DNA of 64,000 nucleotides from Pseudalkalibacillus sp051842935 (GTDB lineage: Bacteria > Bacillota > Bacilli > Bacillales > Fictibacillaceae), in NCBI RefSeq assembly GCF_051842935.1, contig NZ_JBPXRR010000001.1:868001-932000 (forward strand), read 5' to 3'. This document shows positions 8,418 to 17,264 of the stretch, piece by piece. Every line of letters begins with the position of its first letter. Within the stretch, counting starts at the first letter, position 1. A program made the position numbers and the translations under genes. The notes under the pieces were generated by a model that made no database searches, was not told where the DNA came from, and saw only the letters and a list, made by a program, of their open reading frames with translations.

Positions 8418-9086
8418 TTGTCCATCAAAAAAACCATTTTCGTCACTTTCTTATTATTAACGATGGTCATGAGTGGCTGCTCGGTAGGTCAGACAGCTGA
8501 AGAGAAAATCTACGAACATTTGGAGAAGACCGTGAGCCTTGAAAAAGGATTCAGTGATGTTCAGAAGCCTCTCGTTGAAGCGGAAAAGAAAGAGCAGACA
8601 CTTTTCAATGAAATGTTAGGTTTAAGTATGAAAGAGTTCGATCAGATCAAACAAATGGCAGATGAAGCGATTGCCTCAGCTGAATCCCGTCAAGAAATGA
8701 TACAAAAAGAGAAGAAAAGCATCGAAGAAGCTTACGAAGAATTCAAATCAGTTAAAGAGCTTGCTGATTCAATAGAAGAGGAAAAGATCAAATCCTCTGC
8801 TGGCGAGTTGATTCAGACGATGGACGATCGACATACAAGTTATCAAGATCTGAATAAGGCATATACTGAAGCGTTGAAAATGGACCTGGAATTGTATGCT
8901 CTTTTGAAGAAAGAGGATCTATCGATTGATGAATTGAAAACCTTCACTGAGAAATTGAACAAACAATATGAAGATGTTCTGAAGAAACAAGATACTTTCA
9001 ATCAGTTGACTGATCAGTATAATGAACAAAAGAAAGACTTTTATAAATTAGCCGGATTTTCAACAGATGAAAAGAAAGCTTCATAA
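8418..9086 (+). CDS. ykyA: YkyA-family coiled-coil lipoprotein
   Basis: A 222-residue lipoprotein. TTG 8418 is preferred because AGGGGG (8405-8410) lies 7 bases upstream and gives a normal signal peptide MSIKKTIFVTFLLLTMVMSGC with lipobox MSGC. The mature part is nearly all helical and rich in Glu/Lys/Gln, with predicted coiled coils over residues 40-210. The gene stands, as in B. subtilis, between def and pdhA. Function unknown; in B. subtilis YkyA has been listed as a putative cell-wall-associated lipoprotein. Confidence 0.88.
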   Translation: MSIKKTIFVTFLLLTMVMSGCSVGQTAEEKIYEHLEKTVSLEKGFSDVQKPLVEAEKKEQTLFNEMLGLSMKEFDQIKQMADEAIASAESRQEMIQKEKKSIEEAYEEFKSVKELADSIEEEKIKSSAGELIQTMDDRHTSYQDLNKAYTEALKMDLELYALLKKEDLSIDELKTFTEKLNKQYEDVLKKQDTFNQLTDQYNEQKKDFYKLAGFSTDEKKAS

Positions 9087-9098
9087 ACGAGTAACATG

Positions 9099-9133
9099 AA
9101 GACCGATCCTATCAATGGATGGGTCTTTTTTTA
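9099..9133 (+). terminator. Terminator after ykyA
   Basis: A stem AAGACCgATCC / GGATgGGTCTT with a 7-base loop is followed by seven T residues. Confidence 0.85.
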
Positions 9134-9681
9134 TTTGAGATATTTTCGCAAACATTGAAAGGCGTTGATTTCCGATTCAGGTGCTCGATTTCCTAAGGGC
9201 ATGCTATCAAATTGGAGTTGTTCATTTGTCTAATATAGCGATTTTCTCTGCAAGTGTTTCATACGGCTGTGTGGTAATACAGATGTATATTCTATACTAA
9301 TACAGTTTCTGAGCATCTGGACTTATTTCCTATGGTTTTAAGGGTTTAAAGTAAGAATAATCAATATGATTGACGTTTTTATTTGTCGTAGTGTACACTT
9401 AGGAACATAAATGGTTGTACTAGTTTTTATTCGTATTTAGATTAGTACAGTTCTGTCATAAACTACAGATCATGAATCGGTGTTTATGACGATTATTACA
9501 CTTGGAAAAAGGGTAAAACATGATGTAGTCCGAACTGGTGAAATTCGTACAATCGATTTCATCACGTTTAGTCATGCTTTAGAAGAAAAGTGGACAATCT
9601 AAATAATGTGTATAAATTGTCTGGTTGATTAAAAAGACACATCATGAAACTTTTTTAATAGGAAAGGAAGAGGTGACCTTC
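9134..9681. other. Long non-coding stretch upstream of pdhA
   Basis: About 550 bases without a convincing gene on either strand. It is AT-rich and holds at least one promoter-like sequence (9370-9399). No riboswitch or T-box signature was recognised. TGCAAGTGTTTCATA near 9251-9265 is weakly cre-like with mismatches. The length suggests a long leader or multiple promoters for the pdh operon. Confidence 0.5.
9370..9399 (+). promoter_or_regulatory. Candidate sigma-A promoter for pdhABCD
   Basis: TTGACG (9370-9375), an 18-base spacer and TACACT (9394-9399). If used, the pdhA leader is about 275 bases long. A second weaker candidate, TGGACA (9591-9596) with TAAATT (9613-9618), lies nearer the gene. 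Confidence 0.45.
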
Positions 9682-10767
9682 ATGGGTACAAAAACCCTGC
9701 AACAAATCGAAGAGGAATTTGAAACGTTCCAAATTCTGAATGAGGAAGGCGAAATCGTCAATGAGGATGCAATGCCTGACTTATCAGATGAAGATCTACA
9801 AGAACTGATGACTCGTATGGTCTACACAAGAATCTGGGATCAACGTGCGATCTCCTTGAACAGACAAGGGCGTCTTGGATTTTATGCGCCAGTAGCTGGA
9901 CAAGAAGCTTCTATGTTAGGAAGCCAGTATGCTTTGGATAAGGAAGACTTCATTCTTCCAGGTTATCGTGACGTACCACAAATCGTTTATCATGGATTAC
10001 CACTATATCAAGCATTCTTATTCTCACGTGGACACTTCCACGGTAACCAGATCCCTGAAGGTGTAAATGTCATTTCACCTCAAATCATCATCGGTGCACA
10101 AATCACTCAAACTGCTGGTGTTGCACTGGGACTGAAAAAACGTGGTAAGAAGAACATTGCAATCACATACACAGGTGATGGAGGAGCATCCCAAGGTGAT
10201 TTCTATGAAGGAATCAACTTCGCAGGTGCTTTCAATGCACCAGCTGTATTCGTTGTTCAAAACAACCGATTCGCAATCTCTGTACCAGTAGAAAAACAAT
10301 CCGCAGCGAAGACAATCGCACAAAAAGCAGTTGCTGCTGGTATTCACGGTGTCCAAGTTGATGGTATGGATGTTCTGGCTGTTTACGCTGTTACGAAACA
10401 AGCGCGTGAACGAGCAATTGAAGAAGAGACGCCATCACTGATCGAAACACTGACTTACCGTTATGGACCGCATACGATGGCTGGTGACGACCCTACACGT
10501 TACCGTACGGAAGATATGGACGATGAGTGGGAAAAGAAAGATCCGCTGGTACGTTTCCGTAAGTTCCTAGAGTCGAAAGACCTTTGGTCTGAAGAAAAAG
10601 AAAACGAAGTCGTCGAAAAGGCGAAAGAAGATATCAAGGCTGCAATCAAGAAAGCGGACGAAGCCCCTAAACAAAAAGTAACGGATCTAATTGATATCAT
10701 GTACGAAGAGCTTCCTAAAAATCTACAGGAGCAAATGGAAGAATACAAAGAAAAGGAGTCGAAGTAA
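9682..10767 (+). CDS. pdhA: Pyruvate dehydrogenase E1 alpha subunit
   Basis: A 361-residue thiamine-diphosphate enzyme subunit that, with PdhB, decarboxylates pyruvate and passes the acetyl group to the lipoyl arm of E2. ATG 9682 is chosen: it is preceded by GGAAGAGGTG and yields the family-like start MGTKTLQQIEEEFETF; the frame also extends upstream to 9625 without support. The thiamine-binding motif is TGDGGASQGDFYEG ending in VVQNNR, and the phosphorylation-loop region YGPHTMAGDDP is present. First gene of a four-gene operon; PdhB starts 4 bases after its stop. Confidence 0.97.
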   Translation: MGTKTLQQIEEEFETFQILNEEGEIVNEDAMPDLSDEDLQELMTRMVYTRIWDQRAISLNRQGRLGFYAPVAGQEASMLGSQYALDKEDFILPGYRDVPQIVYHGLPLYQAFLFSRGHFHGNQIPEGVNVISPQIIIGAQITQTAGVALGLKKRGKKNIAITYTGDGGASQGDFYEGINFAGAFNAPAVFVVQNNRFAISVPVEKQSAAKTIAQKAVAAGIHGVQVDGMDVLAVYAVTKQARERAIEEETPSLIETLTYRYGPHTMAGDDPTRYRTEDMDDEWEKKDPLVRFRKFLESKDLWSEEKENEVVEKAKEDIKAAIKKADEAPKQKVTDLIDIMYEELPKNLQEQMEEYKEKESK

Positions 10768-10770
10768 GCC

Positions 10771-11748
10771 ATGGCCCAAATGACGATGATTCAAGCGATC
10801 ACAGATGCGATGCGCATTGAATTGAAAAATGATGAGAACGTTTTGATCTTTGGGGAAGACGTTGGTCAAAATGGAGGCGTATTCCGTGCAACTGAAGGTC
10901 TTCAAAAAGAATACGGTGAAGATCGCGTCTTTGATACCCCGCTTGCAGAGTCTGGAATTGGTGGTCTTGCGATCGGTTTAGCGCTGCAAGGTTATCGTCC
11001 AGTTCCCGAAATCCAATTCTTCGGTTTCGTATACGAAGTAATGGACGCAATTTCAGGGCAAATGGCACGTTTGCGTTACCGTTCAGGTGGACGCTACAAC
11101 GCTCCGATTACAGTGCGTTCCCCATTTGGTGGAGGCGTTAAGACTCCGGAGCTTCACGCAGACAGCCTTGAAGGTTTGATGGCTCAACAACCTGGATTGA
11201 AAGTTGTCATCCCATCAACACCATATGATGCAAAAGGATTGCTTCTCGCTTCGATTCGAGACAATGACCCAGTCATTTTCCTAGAGCATATGAAATTATA
11301 TCGTTCTTTCCGTGGGGAAGTTCCTGAAGAAGAATACACGGTAGAAATCGGTAAAGCTGATGTGAAGAGAGAAGGAAAAGACATCACGATCATTACTTAT
11401 GGAGCGATGGTTCATTCTTCACTGAAAGCAGCTGAAGAGCTTGAAAAAGAAGATATCCAAGCGGAAGTTATCGACTTGCGTACAGTGAGCCCGATCGATA
11501 TCGATACAATCATTGAATCTGTCAACAAGACAGGTCGTGCCATTGTCGTACAAGAAGCCCAAAAACAAGCAGGAATTGCAGCTAGCGTTGTTGCTGAAAT
11601 CAATGATCGTGCAATTCTTTCCTTGGAAGCGCCAGTGTTACGTGTAACAGCACCAGACACAGTGTTCCCGTTCTCTGCTGCAGAAGATGTGTGGCTGCCT
11701 GATTATAAAGATATTGTGACGAAATCCAAGCAAGTCATCGACTTTTAA
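10771..11748 (+). CDS. pdhB: Pyruvate dehydrogenase E1 beta subunit
   Basis: A 325-residue partner of PdhA forming the alpha2beta2 E1 component. The family signature IFGEDVGQNGGVFR is at about residues 26-39, and the C-terminal transketolase domain carries ITYGAMVHSSLKAA and VVQEAQ. Full length. GGAGTCGAAGTAAGCC upstream serves as ribosome site. In the operon pdhABCD. Confidence 0.97.
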   Translation: MAQMTMIQAITDAMRIELKNDENVLIFGEDVGQNGGVFRATEGLQKEYGEDRVFDTPLAESGIGGLAIGLALQGYRPVPEIQFFGFVYEVMDAISGQMARLRYRSGGRYNAPITVRSPFGGGVKTPELHADSLEGLMAQQPGLKVVIPSTPYDAKGLLLASIRDNDPVIFLEHMKLYRSFRGEVPEEEYTVEIGKADVKREGKDITIITYGAMVHSSLKAAEELEKEDIQAEVIDLRTVSPIDIDTIIESVNKTGRAIVVQEAQKQAGIAASVVAEINDRAILSLEAPVLRVTAPDTVFPFSAAEDVWLPDYKDIVTKSKQVIDF

Positions 11749-11804
11749 TAGATCAAAAATCAACACTCCAATCTGAGTATATACAAAACAAGGAGGCGAA
11801 CCCT

Positions 11805-13139
11805 GTGGCGTTTGAATTTAAACTGCCAGATATCGGTGAAGGTATCCATGAAGGCGAAATCGTGAAATGGTTTGTCAAAAAAGGCGACGAAATCAAAGAA
11901 GACGACATTCTTCTTGAAGTACAAAACGATAAAGCTGTCGTGGAAATCCCATCACCATACGATGGTACAGTAAAAGATATCAAGGTAGATGAAGGAACAG
12001 TAGCTGTTGTCGGAGATGTCCTTCTTACAATTGATGCAGAAGGTTATGAAGGCGAAGAAGAAGAAGCTGAAGAATCTGAAGCAAAAGATGAAAAGCAGGA
12101 AGAAAAAGAAGCTAAGACAGAAGAAAAACCTGCTGATGAAGAAAAGAAACAAGAACAAGAAAAAGAAGAAACTAAAGCAGAACCAGCAGCAGAAGAAGAG
12201 GACGATCCGACTAACCGAGTTAAGGCAATGCCTTCTGTACGTAAGTACGCTCGTGAAAAGGATGTCAACATCAAGAAAGTCCAAGGTTCAGGTAAGAATG
12301 GACGTATTTTGAAAGAAGATATTGATGCTTATCTGGATGGAGGACAAGAAGCACCTCAAGAGGAAGCTGCTCAAGAAACAGAAGCGAAGCAGGAAGATCG
12401 ATCTGAAAAAGCGCAACCTGCAGCTGCTCAGCAACAACAGCTTGAAACTCGTGAGAAGTTGAAAGGCATGAGAAAAGCGATTGCAAACGCAATGGTCAAC
12501 TCGAAACACACTGCTCCTCACGTCACACATATGGATGAAGTGGTTGTGACAGACTTGGTTGCACACCGTAAGAAGTTCAAAGAGGTCGCTGCTGATAAAG
12601 GCATCAAACTTACTTACCTTCCATATGTAGCAAAAGCATTGGTTTCTGCATTGCGTGAATATCCGATCTTGAATGCTTCAATTGATGATCAGAACGAAGA
12701 AATCGTCCATAAGCATTACTACAACATCGGTATTGCTGCAGATACGGATGCTGGACTTGTTGTTCCGGTCATTAAAGACGCAGATCGGAAATCCATTTTC
12801 AAGCTTTCAGACGAGATTAATCAATTGGCAAAGAAAGCGCGAGATGGTAAGCTAACAACGGATGAAATGAAAGGAAGCACATGCACGATCTCAAACTTGG
12901 GATCTGCTGGTGGACAGTGGTTCACTCCGATCATCAACCATCCTGATGCTGCGATTCTTGGTGTAGGTCGTATCCAAGAAAAGCCTGTCGTTGAAAATGG
13001 AGAAATCGTAGCTGCTCCAGTATTAGCGGTGTCCATCAGTTATGACCACCGCCTTGTAGACGGAGTAACAGCTCAGAACGCGTTGAATCATGTGAAGCGT
13101 CTGTTGAACGACCCACAACTCTTGATAATGGAGGCATAA
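11805..13139 (+). CDS. pdhC: Dihydrolipoamide acetyltransferase (E2)
   Basis: A 444-residue E2 core of the pyruvate dehydrogenase complex. GTG start with AGGAGGCGAACCCT upstream. Residues 1-80 form one lipoyl domain with lipoyl lysine K43 in EVQNDKAVVEIPS. A long linker rich in Glu, Lys and Ala follows, then the E1/E3-binding domain near 134-178 (ASV-like block MPSVRKYAREKDVNIKKV), a second Gln/Ala linker, and the catalytic domain ending in SYDHRLVDG (His415, Asp419). The acidic linker is longer and more charged than in E. coli-type E2, which would fit a salt-tolerant host. Operon position third. Confidence 0.97.
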   Translation: MAFEFKLPDIGEGIHEGEIVKWFVKKGDEIKEDDILLEVQNDKAVVEIPSPYDGTVKDIKVDEGTVAVVGDVLLTIDAEGYEGEEEEAEESEAKDEKQEEKEAKTEEKPADEEKKQEQEKEETKAEPAAEEEDDPTNRVKAMPSVRKYAREKDVNIKKVQGSGKNGRILKEDIDAYLDGGQEAPQEEAAQETEAKQEDRSEKAQPAAAQQQQLETREKLKGMRKAIANAMVNSKHTAPHVTHMDEVVVTDLVAHRKKFKEVAADKGIKLTYLPYVAKALVSALREYPILNASIDDQNEEIVHKHYYNIGIAADTDAGLVVPVIKDADRKSIFKLSDEINQLAKKARDGKLTTDEMKGSTCTISNLGSAGGQWFTPIINHPDAAILGVGRIQEKPVVENGEIVAAPVLAVSISYDHRLVDGVTAQNALNHVKRLLNDPQLLIMEA

Positions 13140-13141
13140 AA

Positions 13142-14554
13142 ATGGTAGTTGGAGATTTTGCTGAAGAAATTGACACACTGGTCGTTGGTTCTGGCCCTGG
13201 GGGATATGTAGCGGCGATCCGAGCTGCACAAATGGGGCAAAAAGTGACAATCGTCGAAAAAGGCGAGATCGGTGGAGTATGTCTGAATGTAGGATGTATC
13301 CCTTCAAAAGCAGTCATTAACGCGAGTCATCGCTTTGAGCATGCTCAACATTCAGATGACATGGGGATCACTGCTGAGAATGTCAAAGTCGATATGAGTA
13401 AAGTCCAGGAATGGAAGTCTGGTATCGTCAAGAAATTGACAGGCGGAGTAGAAGGTCTCCTTAAAGGTAACAAGGTTGAGATTGTAAAAGGAGAAGCTTA
13501 TTTCTCTGATACGAATACCGTCCGTGTAACAAAAGATGAGTATACATCTCAAACGTATAAGTTCAAGAACTGTATCCTTGCTACAGGCTCAAGCCCGATC
13601 GAACTTCCTTCATTCAAATGGAGCGATCGTGTCATCTCATCTACTGGAGCGCTTGCTCTTACTGAAGTACCGAAGAAGATGGTCGTCATCGGAGGCGGAT
13701 ACATTGGTATCGAGCTTGGTACAGCATACGCAAACCTTGGAACCGAGGTAACGATCCTCGAAGGTGGTAAGCAGATCCTGCCAGGATTCGAAAAGCAAAT
13801 GAGTACACTCGTTTCTCGTCGCCTTAAGAAAAAAGGTGTTGAAATCATCACGGATGCAATGGCAAAAGGCGTTGAAGAATCAGATGACGGCGCAAAAGTC
13901 ACTGCAGAAGTGAAAGGTGAAGAAAAGACGTTTGATGCAGATTATGTACTTGTCACTGTTGGACGTAAGCCGAACACAGAAGAGCTTGGTCTTGAACAAA
14001 TCGGCGTCAAGATGACTGACAAAGGCTTGATCGAAGTGGACAAGCAAAGTAAGACTTCTGTTGATGGATTATACGCAATTGGAGACATCGTTCCTGGTCC
14101 AGCACTTGCACACAAAGCATCTTATGAAGGTAAGATTGCTGCAGAGGCCATTGCTGGAGAAGCAGCAGAAATCGACTATCTAGCGATTCCTGCAGTCGTA
14201 TTCAGTGATCCTGAACTTGCAAGCGTCGGTTATTCCGAAGCTGAAGCGAAGGAAGCAGGATTCGATGTGAAAGCTTCTAAATTCCCATTCGGAGCAAATG
14301 GACGAGCGTTGTCATTGAACGATGCAGAAGGATTCATGAAGCTGATTACGCGTAAAGAAGATGGCCTTGTCATCGGAGCGCAAATTGCAGGTCCAAATGC
14401 ATCTGACATGATTGCAGAGCTTGGCCTTGCGATTGAAGCAGGTATGACTGCTGAAGATATCGCAATGACGATTCACGCACATCCGACACTAGGAGAAATC
14501 ACTATGGAAGCTGCAGAAGTCGCAATCGACTTGCCGGTTCACATTGTAAAATAA
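13142..14554 (+). CDS. pdhD: Dihydrolipoamide dehydrogenase (E3)
   Basis: A 470-residue FAD flavoprotein that reoxidises the lipoyl arm and reduces NAD. The FAD motif GSGPGGYVAA is at 16-25, the redox disulfide is Cys47/Cys52 in GGVCLNVGCIPSK, the NAD motif is GGGYIGIELG, and the catalytic base motif HAHPTLGE lies near the C-terminus. It starts 2 bases after pdhC and ends the operon before a strong terminator. E3 is probably shared with other 2-oxoacid dehydrogenases. Confidence 0.97.
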   Translation: MVVGDFAEEIDTLVVGSGPGGYVAAIRAAQMGQKVTIVEKGEIGGVCLNVGCIPSKAVINASHRFEHAQHSDDMGITAENVKVDMSKVQEWKSGIVKKLTGGVEGLLKGNKVEIVKGEAYFSDTNTVRVTKDEYTSQTYKFKNCILATGSSPIELPSFKWSDRVISSTGALALTEVPKKMVVIGGGYIGIELGTAYANLGTEVTILEGGKQILPGFEKQMSTLVSRRLKKKGVEIITDAMAKGVEESDDGAKVTAEVKGEEKTFDADYVLVTVGRKPNTEELGLEQIGVKMTDKGLIEVDKQSKTSVDGLYAIGDIVPGPALAHKASYEGKIAAEAIAGEAAEIDYLAIPAVVFSDPELASVGYSEAEAKEAGFDVKASKFPFGANGRALSLNDAEGFMKLITRKEDGLVIGAQIAGPNASDMIAELGLAIEAGMTAEDIAMTIHAHPTLGEITMEAAEVAIDLPVHIVK

Positions 14555-14562
14555 AGATAGGA

Positions 14563-14594
14563 AAGAAGCGATCAGAGATGGTCGCTTCTTTTTT
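14563..14594 (+). terminator. Terminator of pdhABCD
   Basis: AAGAAGCGA and TCGCTTCTT form a stem followed by TTTTTT. Confidence 0.88.
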
Positions 14595-14621
14595 GCACAA
14601 CTATATGGGCTTAATACAAGC

Positions 14622-14652
14622 AAAAAAGGACTGCACAGTGGCAGTCCTTTTT
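14622..14652 (-). terminator. Bidirectional terminator
   Basis: AAAAAGGACTGC pairs with GCAGTCCTTTTT around a 6-base loop. It lies 9 bases past the stop of the minus-strand lipoprotein gene and can also back up pdh termination. Confidence 0.85.
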
Positions 14653-14660
14653 GTGTGGGA

Positions 14661-15050
14661 TCATTTCGTATAGGCCGCTTCTAAATGGGTTTCAATCGCT
14701 TCTACCTTGCGCTTGCCTTCTAAGCGTGTGATTTCTTCTTTACCATCAAGAACGATGATGGTAGGGAACGAATTGATCTGGTAATGGTTGACCAACTTAT
14801 CATTCCCTTTCTTAATGATCTTGACAGAATCGAGTTTGGTTGGATACTTCTTCTGTAACGTCAGCAACGCTTCATAATAAAAACGTTCCACGTCATCACT
14901 TCTATTCGAAGAGAATATCAATGTATGGAATTGGTCAGAGGCCAGGTTGACTGGCAACCGATCGTCGACAGGTGTAAACTGACAGCTGCTTAATAAACTT
15001 ACAATTGTAAACAAGGATATCGAAAGAATTCCAATGGATTTCAATTTCAT
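14661..15050 (-). CDS. Thioredoxin-fold-like lipoprotein without CXXC
   Basis: A 129-residue exported protein. ATG 15050 gives a clean lipoprotein signal MKLKSIGILSISLF with lipobox LSSC; two upstream ATGs in frame (15068, 15083) lack a binding site. The mature part contains QINSFPTIIVLDG, the cis-proline loop of thioredoxin folds, and ends with a helix. The position where CXXC would be expected (IFSSNRSDD) has no cysteine, so it is unlikely to be a redox enzyme. Family unknown. Single gene convergent with pdhD. Confidence 0.75.
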   Translation of the reverse strand: MKLKSIGILSISLFTIVSLLSSCQFTPVDDRLPVNLASDQFHTLIFSSNRSDDVERFYYEALLTLQKKYPTKLDSVKIIKKGNDKLVNHYQINSFPTIIVLDGKEEITRLEGKRKVEAIETHLEAAYTK

Positions 15051-15247
15051 GGAGTTCACTTCTTTCATAAGTTGTAATGCCATTGTTCACAAAGATTTTA
15101 ACATGGAAAGCTGTCGATTTTTGAAACGTCGTGAATTCGTAAATGAAATGTTACAGAATTGAAATTTGAGAACCCATTTCTTGAGGTCGTAACATGATTG
15201 TAATTTACATATACATGGTACGGAGGACTGGAAGGGGAGGAAGGGGC

Positions 15248-15481
15248 ATGTACACCTTGTTGATGCTTTCTTCAGTACAATTGATCACGTGGAGCTTCTA
15301 CGCACTTGTTACCTACTTATCTCATAGAGATCCTTCACTATTTGAATATATCTTATTAGGGGTATTCTGTTATTTTGGTTATTTGTTCAGTATCTATCTG
15401 AAAGGGCCTAGACTATATTCTGGGGTTTCAAGCTTTGTCGGTGCGGGTAGTTACTTGTTATACAAATATCTTATTACATGA
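15248..15481 (+). CDS. Small unknown membrane protein
   Basis: A 77-residue hydrophobic protein with two membrane segments (about 3-22 and 33-50) and a short third hydrophobic region at the end. ATG 15248 follows GGGGAGGAAGGGGC. An upstream in-frame ATG (15194) would add a non-conserved-looking Arg/Gly-rich stretch. Not recognised; no functional clue beyond membrane location. Confidence 0.6.
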   Translation: MYTLLMLSSVQLITWSFYALVTYLSHRDPSLFEYILLGVFCYFGYLFSIYLKGPRLYSGVSSFVGAGSYLLYKYLIT

Positions 15482-15511
15482 AAAATGGAGAGGCTCGAGA
15501 GCCTCTCCATT
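15481..15511 (-). terminator. Terminator of the BCCT transporter gene
   Basis: A perfect 12-bp stem AATGGAGAGGCT / AGCCTCTCCATT around CGAG, with a T run on the minus strand (A 15481-15485). Confidence 0.88.
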
Positions 15512-15526
15512 CGTAAACCATTGTAT

Positions 15527-17026
15527 TTATTTCTTGTTCAATTTATAATCTTCCTTCAAGGCTTTCATGATCGCAAATACGATGAAGATCATGATGAAGG
15601 TAAATGGAAATGCTGCTATGATTGAGGCTGTCTGTAGGGCTGTGAGTCCACCTGAATAAAGGAGGATTGCTGCTGAAGCCGCTACGACACCACCCCAGAT
15701 GAATTTGATGTAATTGGAAGGGTTCAAGCTTCCGTTTGTCGTCTGCATTCCAAGTACGAAAGTAGCCGAGTCGGCAGATGTAATGAAGAACGTACTAATC
15801 AACAGAATTGCAATGATAGACATGACTGCACCTAATGGGAACTGTTCAAACAAGGAGAACAATGCAACCTCTGTCCCTTGGTCGGTCATTAACTGGTAAA
15901 GGCCTGTTCCTTCCATTCGTTCTTTGAAGATCGCTGATCCACCGAATACAGAGAACCAAAGACCACCAAAGATTGTTGGTACTAGAAGTACACCCAGAAC
16001 GAATTCTCGGATCGTACGTCCTTTTGAAACACGGGCGATGAACATACCGACGAATGGAGCCCAAGCAATCCACCAAGCCCAGTAGAAGACAGTCCAAGAT
16101 TGAATCCAACCTTGCTTAGTTTCGCTATACGGCCCAAGCGTGAAACTCATGCTCGGCAAGTTCTGGACATAGGAACCTAACGTTTGTGTGAATACATCCA
16201 TGATGAAATTCGTTGGTCCAGCGAACAGTAAGAAGAACATTAAACCAATCGCCAAAACGATGTTCGTATTACTTAAGTATTTGATTCCTTTGTTCAGTCC
16301 AGTTGAGGCTGAAATGATGAAAAGAACCGTTACAATCGCGATAATGACCAATTGGGTCAGCTTCGTGTTTTGTATGCCTTCAAAGACATAGGATAAACCA
16401 CCACTGATTTGTGCAGCACCGAAACCAAGTGAGGTAGCTACACCGAATACGGTCGCAAACACTGCGATGACATCAATTAAAATTCCGATAGGTCCATTGA
16501 CGCGGTCACCTAATAAAGGTCTGAAAATCGCGCTGATCAATCCAGGAGCACCTTTACGGAATTTGAAGTAAGCAAGAGCTAGACCGACAACGGTGTAAAT
16601 ACCCCAAGGGTGTAATCCCCAGTGGAAAAATGCATATCGGAGTGATGCTCTAGCGGATTCTACGGTCTCCCCGTTTCCGGATGGAGGATCGTAATAGTGG
16701 TAGAGAGGTTCTGCCGTACCCCAGAACACAAGTCCGATACCCATTCCAGCACTGAATAGCATGGCGAACCATGTAACCAGGTTGTAGTCGGGTTCATCGT
16801 CATCTTTCCCCAGTTTGATTTTCCCGTATCTACTGAAAATCAAATAGATGGCAAAGATCAAGAATGCTGTAGCAGACAAGAGATAGAACCATCCGAACTT
16901 AATCTGAAGAAAGCTCTGAACTGCACCAGTCTTTTCTTGGAGCCCTTCTGGGGATAAGACGCCCCAGGCAATGAAGACTAATGAAATAATGAGTGAAATG
17001 ATGAAAACTTTGGTGAATTTCTTCAT
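15527..17026 (-). CDS. opuD: BCCT-family glycine betaine/choline-type transporter
   Basis: A 499-residue membrane protein with about twelve helices. The family signature GMGIGLVFWGTAEP and the Trp-rich helix VFYWAWWIAWAPFVGMF mark the betaine-choline-carnitine transporter family. These are sodium-coupled symporters that import compatible solutes under osmotic stress. Length and sequence pattern agree with OpuD; choline or ectoine transport cannot be excluded. AAGGAGAAGTTTA precedes the ATG. Monocistronic, with a sigma-A type promoter at 17072-17101. Confidence 0.9.
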   Translation of the reverse strand: MKKFTKVFIISLIISLVFIAWGVLSPEGLQEKTGAVQSFLQIKFGWFYLLSATAFLIFAIYLIFSRYGKIKLGKDDDEPDYNLVTWFAMLFSAGMGIGLVFWGTAEPLYHYYDPPSGNGETVESARASLRYAFFHWGLHPWGIYTVVGLALAYFKFRKGAPGLISAIFRPLLGDRVNGPIGILIDVIAVFATVFGVATSLGFGAAQISGGLSYVFEGIQNTKLTQLVIIAIVTVLFIISASTGLNKGIKYLSNTNIVLAIGLMFFLLFAGPTNFIMDVFTQTLGSYVQNLPSMSFTLGPYSETKQGWIQSWTVFYWAWWIAWAPFVGMFIARVSKGRTIREFVLGVLLVPTIFGGLWFSVFGGSAIFKERMEGTGLYQLMTDQGTEVALFSLFEQFPLGAVMSIIAILLISTFFITSADSATFVLGMQTTNGSLNPSNYIKFIWGGVVAASAAILLYSGGLTALQTASIIAAFPFTFIMIFIVFAIMKALKEDYKLNKK

Positions 17027-17071
17027 TAAACTTCTCCTTTCTTATTTTATGGTGTTTTAAGCACGTATCCC

Positions 17072-17101
17072 ATTGTACCGAAATACCTAATTCATTTTCA
17101 A
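17072..17101 (-). promoter_or_regulatory. Candidate promoter of opuD
   Basis: On the minus strand TTGAAA (17101-17096), an 18-base spacer and TACAAT (17077-17072), about 45 bases before the opuD ATG. Confidence 0.5.
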
Positions 17102-17264
17102 GGATTTTGATAGTCACAATATACTAAAGACAGTTTAGCTATACCCTATTTTGTACCTAGATAACCAAATTATTCATGTCTATGGGTGTTTTGTCTCTTC
17201 CGTTTCAACAATAGAAATTTTATACTGAATGAAGCCATAAGAGTATAGAAAAAGGGGAGTCATC

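Noticed and set aside
12007..12312. Lys-rich frame inside the pdhC linker, and minus-strand frames over it
   Set aside because: Shadow of the GAA/AAA-rich linker codons of E2.
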